NCBI GenBank assembly: GCA_965246905.1
Contig: CBDFFZ010000002.1
Span: forward strand, 1 to 64,000
Direction: 5' to 3'
From: UBA1952 sp965246905
Lineage (GTDB): Bacteria > Bacteroidota > Bacteroidia > Chitinophagales > Chitinophagaceae
DNA: 64,000 nt
This document shows positions 16,806 to 25,657 of this stretch, piece by piece (within the stretch, counting starts at the first letter, position 1; every line of letters starts with the position of its first letter). The notes beneath the pieces are model-generated. The model was not told where the DNA came from and searched no databases. It was given only the letters and a program-made list of their open reading frames with translations. Position numbers and translations under genes: made by a program.

Positions 16806-16910
16806 ACCGGGGTGACCGCGCAATACCTGCCCTACCGCACGAAATATCTGCCCGACCGCGCGGCAAACTCCCCTGACCGGGGATAATACGTGCCCGACCA
16901 CGCGAAATAC
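16806..16910. repeat. 21-bp tandem array, five units, next to the IS
   Basis: Five contiguous diverged 21-nt units at 16806, 16827, 16848, 16869 and 16890. Most share TGCCC or CCCCTG near the start, a central GACCGCGC or similar, and end in AATAC, AATAT or CAAAC. The array is GC-rich and lies between the right end of the IS and the DUF349 gene. On the minus strand, in one frame, it would read as seven-residue repeats (GRARIIP, GQGSLPR, GRADISC, GRAGIAR). Confidence 0.7.
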
Positions 16911-16946
16911 GGCACTGCCAAGTGATCCGAAAAGACATCACACAAA

Positions 16947-16967
16947 AGCCGGACATTATGCCCGGCT
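16947..16967 (-). terminator. Terminator of the DUF349 gene
   Basis: A 6-bp stem AGCCGG / CCGGCT with a 9-nt loop, followed on the minus strand by TTTT, lies 11 nt downstream of the DUF349 stop. Confidence 0.6.
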
Positions 16968-16978
16968 CTTTAAGAAAA

Positions 16979-19201
16979 TCATTCTGCTGCTTTATCGCTG
17001 CTGCCCTCACTGCTTTCCGCAGGCGGCTCATGCGCTTCGGTTTCATTGGCCGGTGCGCTTTGTTCCGGCTTTTCATCGCCGCCCGGCGTACCCGCGCCGG
17101 CGTCCGACTGTGTAATGTTTGCTTCCGGCGCACCTTCATCGCCCACTACTGCATTTTCTTCCTGTTCATTGGATAGCAAGCTGCTGCTTTCAGCGGGCGC
17201 TTCCTCCTGAGCTTCGGTTTCCGGGGCGCTTTGCTCCTCATTCATTGCAGCCGGCTGCAGGGCTTCGCCGGTCTTCGGGCGGTCTTCCCGCTGCTGCTTG
17301 GGCCGGTCTTCCCTTTGCGGTTTCTTTTTGGCGGATGCTTCCAGCTCTTCCACCTGCTTCATTACCGATTCTATTTTATCCTGCTTGCGCTTCATATTAG
17401 GCTCGGCGCCGGCAATCAGCTTTTCAAGGTGAGCCTTCAGCTCTTTCGCCTTCGGGCCGGGGGTAATATTGGTGAGGGATACTTTCCAGTCCTCAAAGCT
17501 CTCCAGGTCATCCTTTATTTCATCCTGCAGTGTTTTCAGGAACTGGCGTGCCTGCGAGAGGCGGTCCTGTTGCTGCTGCACGATCTGCCCCTTATGGCGG
17601 TCGCGGGCCTTATCCTTATTTTCAAAGAAAGTACGCCGCGAGCCTGTAAATTCTTCCCAGAGCTTATCATTCCACTCGCGGGGCACCGGGCCTATTTTCT
17701 TCCATTCCTCCATCAGTTCGGCAAACTCATCCGTTGTTTCCCGCCATTGGGTAGAGCGCTCCAGCTCCTGCGCCCGCCGTATCAGCGCCCGCTTCTGGGC
17801 CATATTATCATCGAGCGTTACGCGCTGGGTATCGAGGTGCGTGCGTTTGTTGTTGTAAAAAACGTCTTTGGCTTTGCTCATGCGCTCCCAAAGCTCGTCT
17901 GCCTTATCGGTAGGCACGCGGCCGCTGGTTTTCCACTCTTCCATCAGCCCGGCATAGGCAAGCGATGTTACGTTCCAGTCGCGGCTATCGCTCAGTGCTT
18001 CAGCGCGAGTTACTATATCCAACTTCTTTGCATAGTTGCCTTCCTGCTCGTGCTGTATGGTATTGTAGTGCTGTTTCTTGCGCTCAAAGAATACATTCTT
18101 TGCAGCGATGAAGCGCTGCCAGAGGAGCTCATTCTTGTCGCTCACCGTACGGCCGGTTTCCTTCCACTGGTCCATCAGCGCCTTGAAAGCGTCTGTGGTC
18201 TGGCGCCAGCTTTCAGATGCAGCAAGGTTTTCCGCCTTATCTACCAGCTCCATTTTTATATCCAGGTTCTGGAGGAGCTCTTTCTCCTGGCCTTCCTGGT
18301 GAGCGCGCTTGCGCTCGTAAAATTTATTGCGTGCTGCTTCGAGGGCATTCCAGAGCTCATCGCTGCGGTCTTTATCCGTAAAGCCAATAGCTTTCCATTC
18401 ATCGGTAAGGCCTTTCATGGCAGTCGTCGTTTCCTTCCAGGCTTCGCTGTCGGCAAGGCTTTCCGCCTTAGCCACCAGATCCTGCTTTGCTTTATAATTG
18501 CTGCCGGATGCCTCGCTCACTGTATTGTGCCAGAATGCAAGCTGCTTATAGAGCGGCGCAAAATCGCCGATAGCGGATGCGTTCATCAGGTAATCGCGGG
18601 TACGGCTCACCTTGCCGGTCATCTTCAGCTTGTCTTCCGTGCTGTCCCATTCATCCGCAAGGTCTTTTACCCTGGCGGCGGCATCCGGAAATTTATCGGT
18701 TAATGCTTTGGTTATTGCCGCTGCATTCTCTGCAGTAAGATTGCCGATGCTCCGGGCTTCGGAGAAAGGCGTGGCATTGAGCATCAGCGTACCGTCATCC
18801 TGCAGCGTGGCATATTCCTTGCCTTCGAAGGTGGCGCTTTCCCACCATGCTTTCAGCGGGGAGGCGTCTATTGCCGTAGCAGCAGGGGCTTGCTCTGTGG
18901 CTTGTGGCTGTTCAGGGGCAGGCTGGGTTTCCGCCGGTGCATTGGCTGTCTCGGCTCTGTTGTGCGGAGCCGGTATTCCTGCTTCCGGCTCTTGTGCTGG
19001 TGCAGGAGTTTCCTGCGGTTTTGCAGCCGTTTCCGGTGCAGTCAAAGAGGCTTCGTTCTGCGCTTCTGATGTTTCAGTCGCCTGCGTTTCTGCGGGCGTG
19101 CCTGTTTCGTGCTCTTGCGTAGCCGTTTCGGGGGTGGTCAGGGGCGCTTCGTTGTGCGTTGCTGTTTCCAGGGGGTGGGTCTGTTCCGCTTCCATATACA
19201 A
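16979..19201 (-). CDS. DUF349 domain-containing protein
   Basis: A large hydrophilic protein of 740 residues. The first ~130 residues are low-complexity, rich in Glu, Ala, Thr and Pro (repeated TETATQEHETGTP-like segments). The middle is a series of about five DUF349 helical repeats, each marked by a W-x-x-T...L-x-x-x-W-K-x-x-G...L-W-x-x-F pattern, for example LTDEWKAIGFTDKDRSDELW, LMDQWKETGRTVSDKNELLW and LMEEWKKIGPVPREWNDKLW. A long coiled coil and another acidic, Ala/Pro-rich tail follow. No signal peptide or membrane segment is seen. DUF349 proteins are thought to be cytoplasmic scaffolds; the function is unknown. Translation could also start at the next Met (19195). Confidence 0.88.
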   Translation of the reverse strand: MYMEAEQTHPLETATHNEAPLTTPETATQEHETGTPAETQATETSEAQNEASLTAPETAAKPQETPAPAQEPEAGIPAPHNRAETANAPAETQPAPEQPQATEQAPAATAIDASPLKAWWESATFEGKEYATLQDDGTLMLNATPFSEARSIGNLTAENAAAITKALTDKFPDAAARVKDLADEWDSTEDKLKMTGKVSRTRDYLMNASAIGDFAPLYKQLAFWHNTVSEASGSNYKAKQDLVAKAESLADSEAWKETTTAMKGLTDEWKAIGFTDKDRSDELWNALEAARNKFYERKRAHQEGQEKELLQNLDIKMELVDKAENLAASESWRQTTDAFKALMDQWKETGRTVSDKNELLWQRFIAAKNVFFERKKQHYNTIQHEQEGNYAKKLDIVTRAEALSDSRDWNVTSLAYAGLMEEWKTSGRVPTDKADELWERMSKAKDVFYNNKRTHLDTQRVTLDDNMAQKRALIRRAQELERSTQWRETTDEFAELMEEWKKIGPVPREWNDKLWEEFTGSRRTFFENKDKARDRHKGQIVQQQQDRLSQARQFLKTLQDEIKDDLESFEDWKVSLTNITPGPKAKELKAHLEKLIAGAEPNMKRKQDKIESVMKQVEELEASAKKKPQREDRPKQQREDRPKTGEALQPAAMNEEQSAPETEAQEEAPAESSSLLSNEQEENAVVGDEGAPEANITQSDAGAGTPGGDEKPEQSAPANETEAHEPPAESSEGSSDKAAE

Positions 19202-19280
19202 TTGGTGTCTGAGGTATTGATCAGAGAGAAAATTAGAGTACTGTTACAATATTAGAAAAATCCCATGAATCTAACGGGCA

Positions 19281-20249
19281 TTATCCGCCGAATACTTTTT
19301 GCAGGATGCTGGTAACGCGGGCTGCGGGGTTGGTGCGGATCTTCGCTTCCTCATCGGCAATGGTTACAAACAGCCCGCTCAATGCACGCTCCGTACCATA
19401 GGCTACAAGGTCGGGGTTGATCTTCTGGCGTGTCATCGGCAGCTTGTTATAAGCGCCGAACACCTTGCTCCAAAGCGCCGTAGCGCCGCTTTTATTCAGT
19501 GCATCCTGTATCACAGGGCGGAAGGCTTCGGTAAGCGCCGCAGTTGTTTTTTGCTTAAGAAATTCCGTTGCCGCGCCATTGCCGCCTTTCAGGATAGCGA
19601 GGCCGTCCTGTACATTCATGCTGGTTACGGCATTGATAAAGATCGGGGCTGCCTTGCCCGCAGCATCTTCCGCAGCACGGTTCATAGAAAGGATGGCGTC
19701 ATCTACTGTACTTCCCATGCCTATTTGCCGCAGTGCATTTTCCACTTTAGCAGCTTCAGGCGGCATTAATATTTTAATAAGGCTGTTGCCAAAAAATCCG
19801 TTGGCTACATTGAGGCGTGCGCCGGCATTCTTTGCGCCGATGCTCAGGGCTTCCTTCAATCCGCTTACAATATCGCTGTTGCCGAGGCCGGCGCCGAGGT
19901 TGCCGTTGCCGCCGAATAATCCACCGCCGCCATTCCGGTTGCCGGAATTGCTGTTGTTACTGCTGTTATTGGAATTATTGCCGTTTCCTGAATTATTATT
20001 CCCTCGGTTATCATTATAGCTACCGCTATTGCTATTGTTGTTCCGGTTGCCGGAATTATTACCGCTGCTGTTATTATTATTGGAATTATTGCGGTTATTG
20101 TTATTCTGGTTACTGTTATTATTCTGATTGCTGTTTGTACGGCTATCGATGGCCTTGTTGAGTCGGTCGCCCCAGTTTTGAGCATGTAGTGTAGCAACAG
20201 AAAGCGAGCAGGCCGCAGCAAGACTCAGCGACCGGAAAAGATGATTCAT
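19281..20249 (-). CDS. Secreted DUF4197 protein with Asn-rich linker
   Basis: A protein of 322 residues. A signal peptide (MNHLFRSLSLAAACSLSVATLHAQ) is followed by an asparagine/glycine/serine linker of about 90 residues, then a glycine-rich bridge and a DUF4197 domain of about 200 residues (SDIVSGLKEALSIGAKNAGARL, then ILMPPEAAKVENALRQIG, ending SILQKVFGG). DUF4197 occurs in exported proteins of Proteobacteria and Bacteroidota and has no known activity. The Asn tract is unusual and echoes the Asn/Thr-rich secreted proteins at 51.4-52.1 kb. The tract is coded by simple AAT/AAC-rich DNA that could vary by slippage. Confidence 0.85.
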   Translation of the reverse strand: MNHLFRSLSLAAACSLSVATLHAQNWGDRLNKAIDSRTNSNQNNNSNQNNNNRNNSNNNNSSGNNSGNRNNNSNSGSYNDNRGNNNSGNGNNSNNSSNNSNSGNRNGGGGLFGGNGNLGAGLGNSDIVSGLKEALSIGAKNAGARLNVANGFFGNSLIKILMPPEAAKVENALRQIGMGSTVDDAILSMNRAAEDAAGKAAPIFINAVTSMNVQDGLAILKGGNGAATEFLKQKTTAALTEAFRPVIQDALNKSGATALWSKVFGAYNKLPMTRQKINPDLVAYGTERALSGLFVTIADEEAKIRTNPAARVTSILQKVFGG

Positions 20250-20335
20250 TTTTAAAAAGAGATTTTATAAAGAGAAGATGTCCTGCAAATGCGGAATGGC
20301 TTAAACGGCTAAGGAAAGGTAAGGTTTAATCCGTA

Positions 20336-21307
20336 TCAGCCATTTGCCGGGGGGGTGCCCAACCCAATGCGCTGTTCGATAAGATAATGATTACGATCGG
20401 CAGCACTGCGCGAAATGAGCTCTGCAATATAGCCGGCCAGGAAAAACTGTGTGCCTATGATCATCGTAGTGAGCGTGATATAAAAAAGCGGCTTGTTGGT
20501 AAGCCCGTAATCCGCCCCGGTTGCAATACGCTCGATGGTAAGGTACACAATAATGGCAAAGCTCAGAAAAGAAAGAACGGACCCCCAGAGCCCAAAGAAG
20601 TGCATGGGCTTTTTGCCAAACCTGCTGATGAATGTAATGGATAAAAGATCGAGAAAGCCATTGATAAAGCGCTCCCAGCCAAACTTGGATACGCCGTATT
20701 TGCGCGCCCGGTGCACCACTACTTTCTCGCCAATCTTCCGGAAGCCGGCAGCCTTTGCAAGCACAGGGATAAAGCGGTGCATCTCGCCATATACCTCAAT
20801 ACTTTTCACTACTTTTTTGCGGTAGGCTTTAAGGCCGCAATTCATATCATGCAGCTTGATGCCGGAGATGCTCCGGTTTACGGCATTGTATAGTTTGGAT
20901 GGCAGGTTTTTGGTGAGCGCATTATCATAGCGCACTTTTTTCCAACCGCTCACCAGGTCCCAGCCGCCTTCGGTGATCATGCGGTACAGCTCGGGAATTT
21001 CATCCGGACTGTCCTGAAGATCTGCATCCATCGTGATGACCACGCCGCCCTTTGCTGCTTTAAAGCCTTCATTGAGCGCAGCGCTCTTGCCATAATTACG
21101 CTGAAAGCGGATGCCTTTAACTGTTGGATATTCTATAGCAAGATTCTCTACCACATTCCAGCTATTATCCGTGCTGCCGTCATCCACCATAATCACCTCG
21201 TAGCTAAAGGAATGCTCCCGGCATACACGATCTATCCACTCCGTAAGCTCGGGCAGGGATTCATCTTCATTATAGAGCGGAACGACTATGGATATATCGG
21301 GCAACAT
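20336..21307 (-). CDS. Glycosyltransferase family 2 (DPM/GtrB-like)
   Basis: A protein of 323 residues with an N-terminal GT-A domain: SIVVPLYNEDESLPEL, VDDGSTDNSW and the metal-binding DADLQDSPDE, with NYGKSAALNEGF between. Two C-terminal transmembrane helices (about residues 232-255 and 272-295) place it at the inner membrane, as in dolichol-phosphate-mannose synthase and GtrB relatives that load sugars onto polyprenyl phosphate. It is the last gene of a run starting with the BatA-like gene; the DUF4199 gene ends 29 nt upstream. The sugar is not predictable. A related GT2 lies at 25658 on the other strand. Confidence 0.9.
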   Translation of the reverse strand: MLPDISIVVPLYNEDESLPELTEWIDRVCREHSFSYEVIMVDDGSTDNSWNVVENLAIEYPTVKGIRFQRNYGKSAALNEGFKAAKGGVVITMDADLQDSPDEIPELYRMITEGGWDLVSGWKKVRYDNALTKNLPSKLYNAVNRSISGIKLHDMNCGLKAYRKKVVKSIEVYGEMHRFIPVLAKAAGFRKIGEKVVVHRARKYGVSKFGWERFINGFLDLLSITFISRFGKKPMHFFGLWGSVLSFLSFAIIVYLTIERIATGADYGLTNKPLFYITLTTMIIGTQFFLAGYIAELISRSAADRNHYLIEQRIGLGTPPANG

Positions 21308-21336
21308 ACAGGCAAGGAAAAGAGCAGGAAACAGAA

Positions 21337-21861
21337 TTAAGCAGGATAAGCAGTGCGCGGATTTTTCTTGGCTACTGCGGCTGCAATCAGCGAAAAGATA
21401 GCGCCCATAATCAGTGTACCAAATACGGTACCGGCAATCATTAAGAGTTTAAAAGATTTGCGTGTATAGCTCATTGCCATCTCTATTTGCTCTTCGCTTA
21501 GCTTGCCGCCTTCCGCCATTTTAGTACGAGCCATCTCCAGCATATCCGGTATCATATTCGGGAAGATGAAAATAGAAAGCAATACCCATGCAGTAAGCAC
21601 GATGGCAACAATTGCCGACGCCTTAAAACAGCTGCCGAAAGCCTGGCCAAAAGTAATATCCGTATCATTGGCTTTGGAGAAAGCGGAAGCATTCATAATC
21701 AGTCCGCCAAGGAAAAAGGCATAGCCCACGAAGCCTATCCATTGCATTTTAGGGTTTAGATTCATCTTTGTAACTACCATTACAGCGTTGATTACAACTA
21801 AAATCAGTCCTATGATAAAGCCATAGGGCATGTGTGTTTGTGTTTTTTTCATGATACTCAT
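21337..21861 (-). CDS. DUF4199 membrane protein
   Basis: A protein of 174 residues with four hydrophobic segments and a short charged loop (ARTKMAEGGKLSEEQIEMA) between the third and fourth. This is the DUF4199 pattern, a Bacteroidota family of unknown function. Its start overlaps the stop of the dihydroorotase-like gene by ATGA, indicating translational coupling; the next Met (MKKTQTH) is an alternative start. The gene order dihydroorotase, DUF4199, glycosyltransferase suggests a link to the envelope glycosyltransferase that follows. Confidence 0.85.
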   Translation of the reverse strand: MSIMKKTQTHMPYGFIIGLILVVINAVMVVTKMNLNPKMQWIGFVGYAFFLGGLIMNASAFSKANDTDITFGQAFGSCFKASAIVAIVLTAWVLLSIFIFPNMIPDMLEMARTKMAEGGKLSEEQIEMAMSYTRKSFKLLMIAGTVFGTLIMGAIFSLIAAAVAKKNPRTAYPA

Positions 21862-23120
21862 TTATTTGTGGTGAATTTTTTGTTGTTAAATATTCCCAGT
21901 ACGCGGCCCGTCAACCGTTGCCCAAGAAATGGGTTGTTCTGCCCGAGGCTGCGCATGTCTTCCTGCCGGTAAATGTTTTCTCCTGCCGTTGTAAAAATGG
22001 TAAATAATGCGCCGCTGTCTTTTTCAAATGCTCTTGGCTCCAGGCCAAAAATCTTCCGCGGCGCTGTGCTTAACGCATCTACTATCCGCGCCAGGCCTAC
22101 TTCTTCACCAACAGCGTTCCATACAATCGGGAACACCATCTCCTGTAAATTCATGCCCTCGCCTGCGTACTCAAATTCTTTGTGTTTCGCATCCCAATCC
22201 TGCGGGCGGTGGTGCGAGGCAATGCAATCTATAGTACCATCTTTCAATCCTGCAATCAGGGCCTGGCGGTCGGCTTCGGCGCGTAGTGGTGGTGTTACTT
22301 TATAAAGGCTGTTATAGGTTGTCAGTGCTGCGTCTGTAAGCGCAAGATGATAAGGCGTAACAGCGCAGGTAACATCCAGCCCATCAGCCTTCGCTTTACG
22401 GATCAGCGCAACACTCTCTGCCGCGCTGATACCGCTAATATGCAGGCGCGACCCGGTATAGCGCACGAGCTCAATATCACGGTGCACCATCAGCGCTTCC
22501 GCCAGCGCAGGAATGCCCGGCATACCCAGCCTTGTGGATAGCACACCTTCATGCATTAATCCGCCGGCTGCCAGCGCGCCATCTGCCGGTATTTGCAGGA
22601 TCAGGCCATCGAATGCTTTTACATATTCAAGCGCTTTGAGCAAGAGGCTGGTCTGCTGCACCGGTTGCCATCCATCCGTAAAAGCGACTGCACCGTAGGC
22701 CCGCATATCCAGCATTTCTGCAAGATTCTTACCTTCCAGGTTCCGGCTCACTGCACCTAAGGGATGAATATTTACGGCACTACCTGCGGCTCTTTGCAAC
22801 GCATACTGCACGGCTGCCTTACTGTCTGTTGCGGGCAATGTATTCGGCGCGAGCAGCACATCAGTGAAGCCACCAGTAGCGGCGGCGGCAAGGCCGGTAG
22901 CAATGGTTTCTTTTTGCTCATAGCCGGGCTCGCGGTAATCTGCCAGGGTATCTACCCAGCCTGCGGAGATATAAAGGTTATCACCGCTTAGCTCCTCGGT
23001 ATTGTTCTCTTCAATATGAGGGCCTATGTGTTTGATCCTGCCTTCAACTACCAATACATCAACCGCTTTTCCATTAAATGAAGAGGTAGGATGCAGTACA
23101 GTTGCCTGGCGGATGAGCAT
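21858..23120 (-). CDS. Dihydroorotase-like protein lacking metal ligands (PyrC'-type)
   Basis: A protein of 420 residues with the amidohydrolase fold of class I dihydroorotase: FNGKAVDVLVVEGRIKHIG, then an intact REPG motif, FTDGWQPVQ and LHISGISAAES. The DxHxHxREPG metal motif reads D57-T-L59-A-D61-Y-R-E-P-G, so both histidines are gone. The family's DHAPH motif reads HHRPQ, so the catalytic Asp is also lost. Metal-free dihydroorotase homologues (PyrC' in Pseudomonas) bind and stabilise aspartate transcarbamoylase; a similar structural role is an inference here. It overlaps the DUF4199 gene by 4 nt and begins 9 nt after the BatA-like gene. A catalytic PyrC is expected elsewhere in the genome. 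Confidence 0.85.
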   Translation of the reverse strand: MLIRQATVLHPTSSFNGKAVDVLVVEGRIKHIGPHIEENNTEELSGDNLYISAGWVDTLADYREPGYEQKETIATGLAAAATGGFTDVLLAPNTLPATDSKAAVQYALQRAAGSAVNIHPLGAVSRNLEGKNLAEMLDMRAYGAVAFTDGWQPVQQTSLLLKALEYVKAFDGLILQIPADGALAAGGLMHEGVLSTRLGMPGIPALAEALMVHRDIELVRYTGSRLHISGISAAESVALIRKAKADGLDVTCAVTPYHLALTDAALTTYNSLYKVTPPLRAEADRQALIAGLKDGTIDCIASHHRPQDWDAKHKEFEYAGEGMNLQEMVFPIVWNAVGEEVGLARIVDALSTAPRKIFGLEPRAFEKDSGALFTIFTTAGENIYRQEDMRSLGQNNPFLGQRLTGRVLGIFNNKKFTTNK

Positions 23121-23129
23121 GATGCGGTA

Positions 23130-25172
23130 TTAGGACGTAGCGATCGTTGGTGAAGCCTGCGGCCGTGTGAGCAGCCACGTTTCGGCAGCCAGCAGCAGAA
23201 GGGCCAAAATTATACAAAGTTTCCAAAGGGGGAAAGAACCGGACCGCCCGGCAGCAGCGCTTTCTTTTAGCTCATCGGCAGATTGCCAGGTGGCATCTTT
23301 ACCGCTCCAACTGCGCTTAAGGACAGCCATATCCCAGCCTTCGAGGGCCGATTCTGTGCGCGGCGCATTGAGCGCAACCACAGCGCTATCGCCGCTTGCT
23401 GCAGCCAGCTTATAGAATTGCGGTTGCTGCACGGCTGCATCCACAAATATATCTACCCCACCCGCAGAAGGCCGCTGCGGCGGAATGGCATCCAACCCGC
23501 CTTCGCCATAAAGATGCACCATATTGCGATCGCCCGTATTAGAGAGCGGAAGGTATGCTGATTGTTGCGCACCTGTGGTAAGGGCATAGACATCGCCACC
23601 GCGGCTCTGCATGGCCATCTGGTATAAAAAAGGCACGAAGAAATAGGAAGAAGGAAAGTTGCCGCTTTGTGGATCGGCACCGGTAGCAAGAAGGTAGAGC
23701 GCGCCTTTGGATGGCGTATATTTTGCCAGGAAAGGATCACCATTGCGGAAGCTTAATACAGACTGGCCATTGGCCGTAAGCCCGCTCTGGATATTGTAAT
23801 GCCAGGAAGCCGTTGGCAGCTGCACATTAGGCGGTATTTGCTCAAAAAGATCTTTTACCAGATCAGCACCCTGCTGTAAAGCTGTAGCTGCCTGCACCGA
23901 TGTATCGAAGCCGGTAATGCGGATATCGCCTGCAAAGCGCAGGGCAGCATTGAGCGCCTCTGTATTGCGGGTTTTGCCGGGAAAGATGACGAAGCTTTGC
24001 CCGGACTGTAATGCCGTGCCCATGTGTCTGGCCACGGCATCGTCCATCCGCGTAATGCCATTAAAAATGACCAGGTTGTAATCCTTCCAATCTGGCGAGG
24101 CAGCAGTTGCGGATTCCTCCATTACGCGAAAGCCGCTGTAGGAGCGGAAAGCAGCCTGTATGTACGGATTGCCACCGCCCTCGTTCAAAACCAAAACAGA
24201 AAGAGAAGGGGCGCTTCTGGCACTGATACGGAAGGTATCATCGAAGCGCAGACCGGCATCATTCACGGTAAGCTGTACGCGCTGCCAGCCGGCGCTATTC
24301 ACCGAAAAGCTCAACGTATCTGTACTTACGGAATTATTGAATTTCAGCGAAGCGGCACTCTTTACCTGCCCGTTGATAGATAGCTGGAGCACGGGCACAT
24401 CGGCAGGCGCTTTGCCGGTAAATCTTGAGCGAACAATAAGCCGGGCTGGCTGGCCTGTTTGCAGTACCGGGGTAGCAAGGAAAGCGGTATCGATAAATAC
24501 ATTGGATGGATCCTGCGCCTGAATAGCGATGCCATGAAAAGTAATTCCTTTCAATAAGGTTGCATCGGCGTGGGCTGTAAAGGCATTGCGCTGAAAGTCG
24601 GAATAGTAATAAAGGTCCGCGCCGGGCACATTTTCACTTTGCAGGAGGCTTTGAACGGTAGCCAGCAGCTGGGTATTGGTTTTGCCTGCCGGCGAGGCTT
24701 CGAGAGATGCTATTTCATTCACTGTTTTATCTGCAGACTGTGGCTGCCACGATGTTGGCTTATCATTACTCAATAATAAAAATTTTGTTCCGGTCGGAGC
24801 TTCCTGTACTTGCCTGCGGGCAGCATCGCAGGCAATATCCAGCAGGGATCGCGCCCCTTTTTTAAGGCTCATGCTGGGGCTGTTGTCTATATAGATAACC
24901 TGGAGGTTGCGGGTGGCATTCAGCGCTTTATTGCCTGCAAAAAAGGGCTGGGCAAAGGCAAGGATCAATACGCCTAAAAAAAGTAAGCGCAGTGCAAGCA
25001 GCCATTTATAGCGTACCTGGCTCTGCCGCCGTGAGCGAAGCTGGATATTTTTTAAAAAGCGGGTATGCGGGAAGAGCACCGTTTTGTAGCGGCGCAGATT
25101 GAAAAGGTGAATAAGTACCGGGATAGCCAGCGATGCTGCGGCAATAAGAAATAAAGGATACAGAAAGCCCAC
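23130..25172 (-). CDS. BatA-type membrane protein with VWA domain
   Basis: The N-terminus (GFLYPLFLIAAASLAIPVLIHLFNLRRYK) is the BatA/aerotolerance N-terminal motif with a first helix, followed by a second helix (LALRLLFLGVLILAFAQPFFAG). A VWA domain with a MIDAS-like IYIDNSPSM follows, then a long periplasmic region and a final helix near the C-terminus (LWKLCIILALLLLAAETWLL). GTG at 25172 gives 680 residues and a family-like start; an upstream GTG at 25205 would add 11 residues. Such proteins appear in Bacteroidota next to dihydroorotase genes. Function is unknown; a role in envelope integrity is inferred from the Bat family. It heads the operon running to 20336. Confidence 0.83.
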   Translation of the reverse strand: MGFLYPLFLIAAASLAIPVLIHLFNLRRYKTVLFPHTRFLKNIQLRSRRQSQVRYKWLLALRLLFLGVLILAFAQPFFAGNKALNATRNLQVIYIDNSPSMSLKKGARSLLDIACDAARRQVQEAPTGTKFLLLSNDKPTSWQPQSADKTVNEIASLEASPAGKTNTQLLATVQSLLQSENVPGADLYYYSDFQRNAFTAHADATLLKGITFHGIAIQAQDPSNVFIDTAFLATPVLQTGQPARLIVRSRFTGKAPADVPVLQLSINGQVKSAASLKFNNSVSTDTLSFSVNSAGWQRVQLTVNDAGLRFDDTFRISARSAPSLSVLVLNEGGGNPYIQAAFRSYSGFRVMEESATAASPDWKDYNLVIFNGITRMDDAVARHMGTALQSGQSFVIFPGKTRNTEALNAALRFAGDIRITGFDTSVQAATALQQGADLVKDLFEQIPPNVQLPTASWHYNIQSGLTANGQSVLSFRNGDPFLAKYTPSKGALYLLATGADPQSGNFPSSYFFVPFLYQMAMQSRGGDVYALTTGAQQSAYLPLSNTGDRNMVHLYGEGGLDAIPPQRPSAGGVDIFVDAAVQQPQFYKLAAASGDSAVVALNAPRTESALEGWDMAVLKRSWSGKDATWQSADELKESAAAGRSGSFPLWKLCIILALLLLAAETWLLTRPQASPTIATS

Positions 25173-25260
25173 CGCGCAAATGTAAGGGAAAGGGATTTCT
25201 ACCACCTACGTATTAAAAACCGTCTTTTTTAATTAATTTGCAGCACCCTTAAATCTTGAA

Positions 25261-25545
25261 ATGACAGCCAATATCAGCAGCATTGACCTTTATAACCTGC
25301 TTCGGGAAAGAGTAGGAGATCAGCAGGCAAAAGCCCTGACAGATTTTGTAGAGCAGCGTGTAGAACATTCCTTCGACAGTGCAAAAAGCGCTTTAGCCAC
25401 TAAGGAAGATCTGCTAAAAATGCAAATGGAGTTACGTGTGGAAATGAAGGAGCAGAAATCCGAAATGATCAAATGGATGTTCCTTTTCTGGGTTGGACAG
25501 ATTGGAGCTACCATTGGAATTGTGCTGGTTTTTCTAAAGAAGTAA
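25261..25545 (+). CDS. DUF1640-like coiled-coil membrane protein
   Basis: A protein of 94 residues with a helical, charged N-terminal region, a coiled-coil segment (LATKEDLLKMQMELRVEMKE) and one C-terminal transmembrane helix (WMFLFWVGQIGATIGIVLVF). The layout and the ATKEDL...KWMFLFWVGQ signature match bacterial DUF1640 proteins, distant relatives of the mitochondrial calcium-uniporter regulator CCDC90/MCUR1. It is likely a tail-anchored oligomer in the inner membrane. The gene is divergent from the BatA operon with only about 50-90 nt between them, so promoters overlap or abut. Confidence 0.8.
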   Translation: MTANISSIDLYNLLRERVGDQQAKALTDFVEQRVEHSFDSAKSALATKEDLLKMQMELRVEMKEQKSEMIKWMFLFWVGQIGATIGIVLVFLKK

Positions 25546-25657
25546 ACATCCTTTAGCGTTAAATTAAATCGATGCTGTAGTATATTAAACCTTATTGACG
25601 GAGCAAGTTCATTCTAATTTTATTTGCTTTGCAGCAAATTAATGTTCATCGCTGCTC

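Noticed and set aside
17231..18703. Plus-strand open frame of 490 residues opposite the DUF349 gene
   Set aside because: It is antisense to a clear repeat-domain protein; its product has shadow-like composition (Leu/Ile/Phe/Cys-rich) and no domain.
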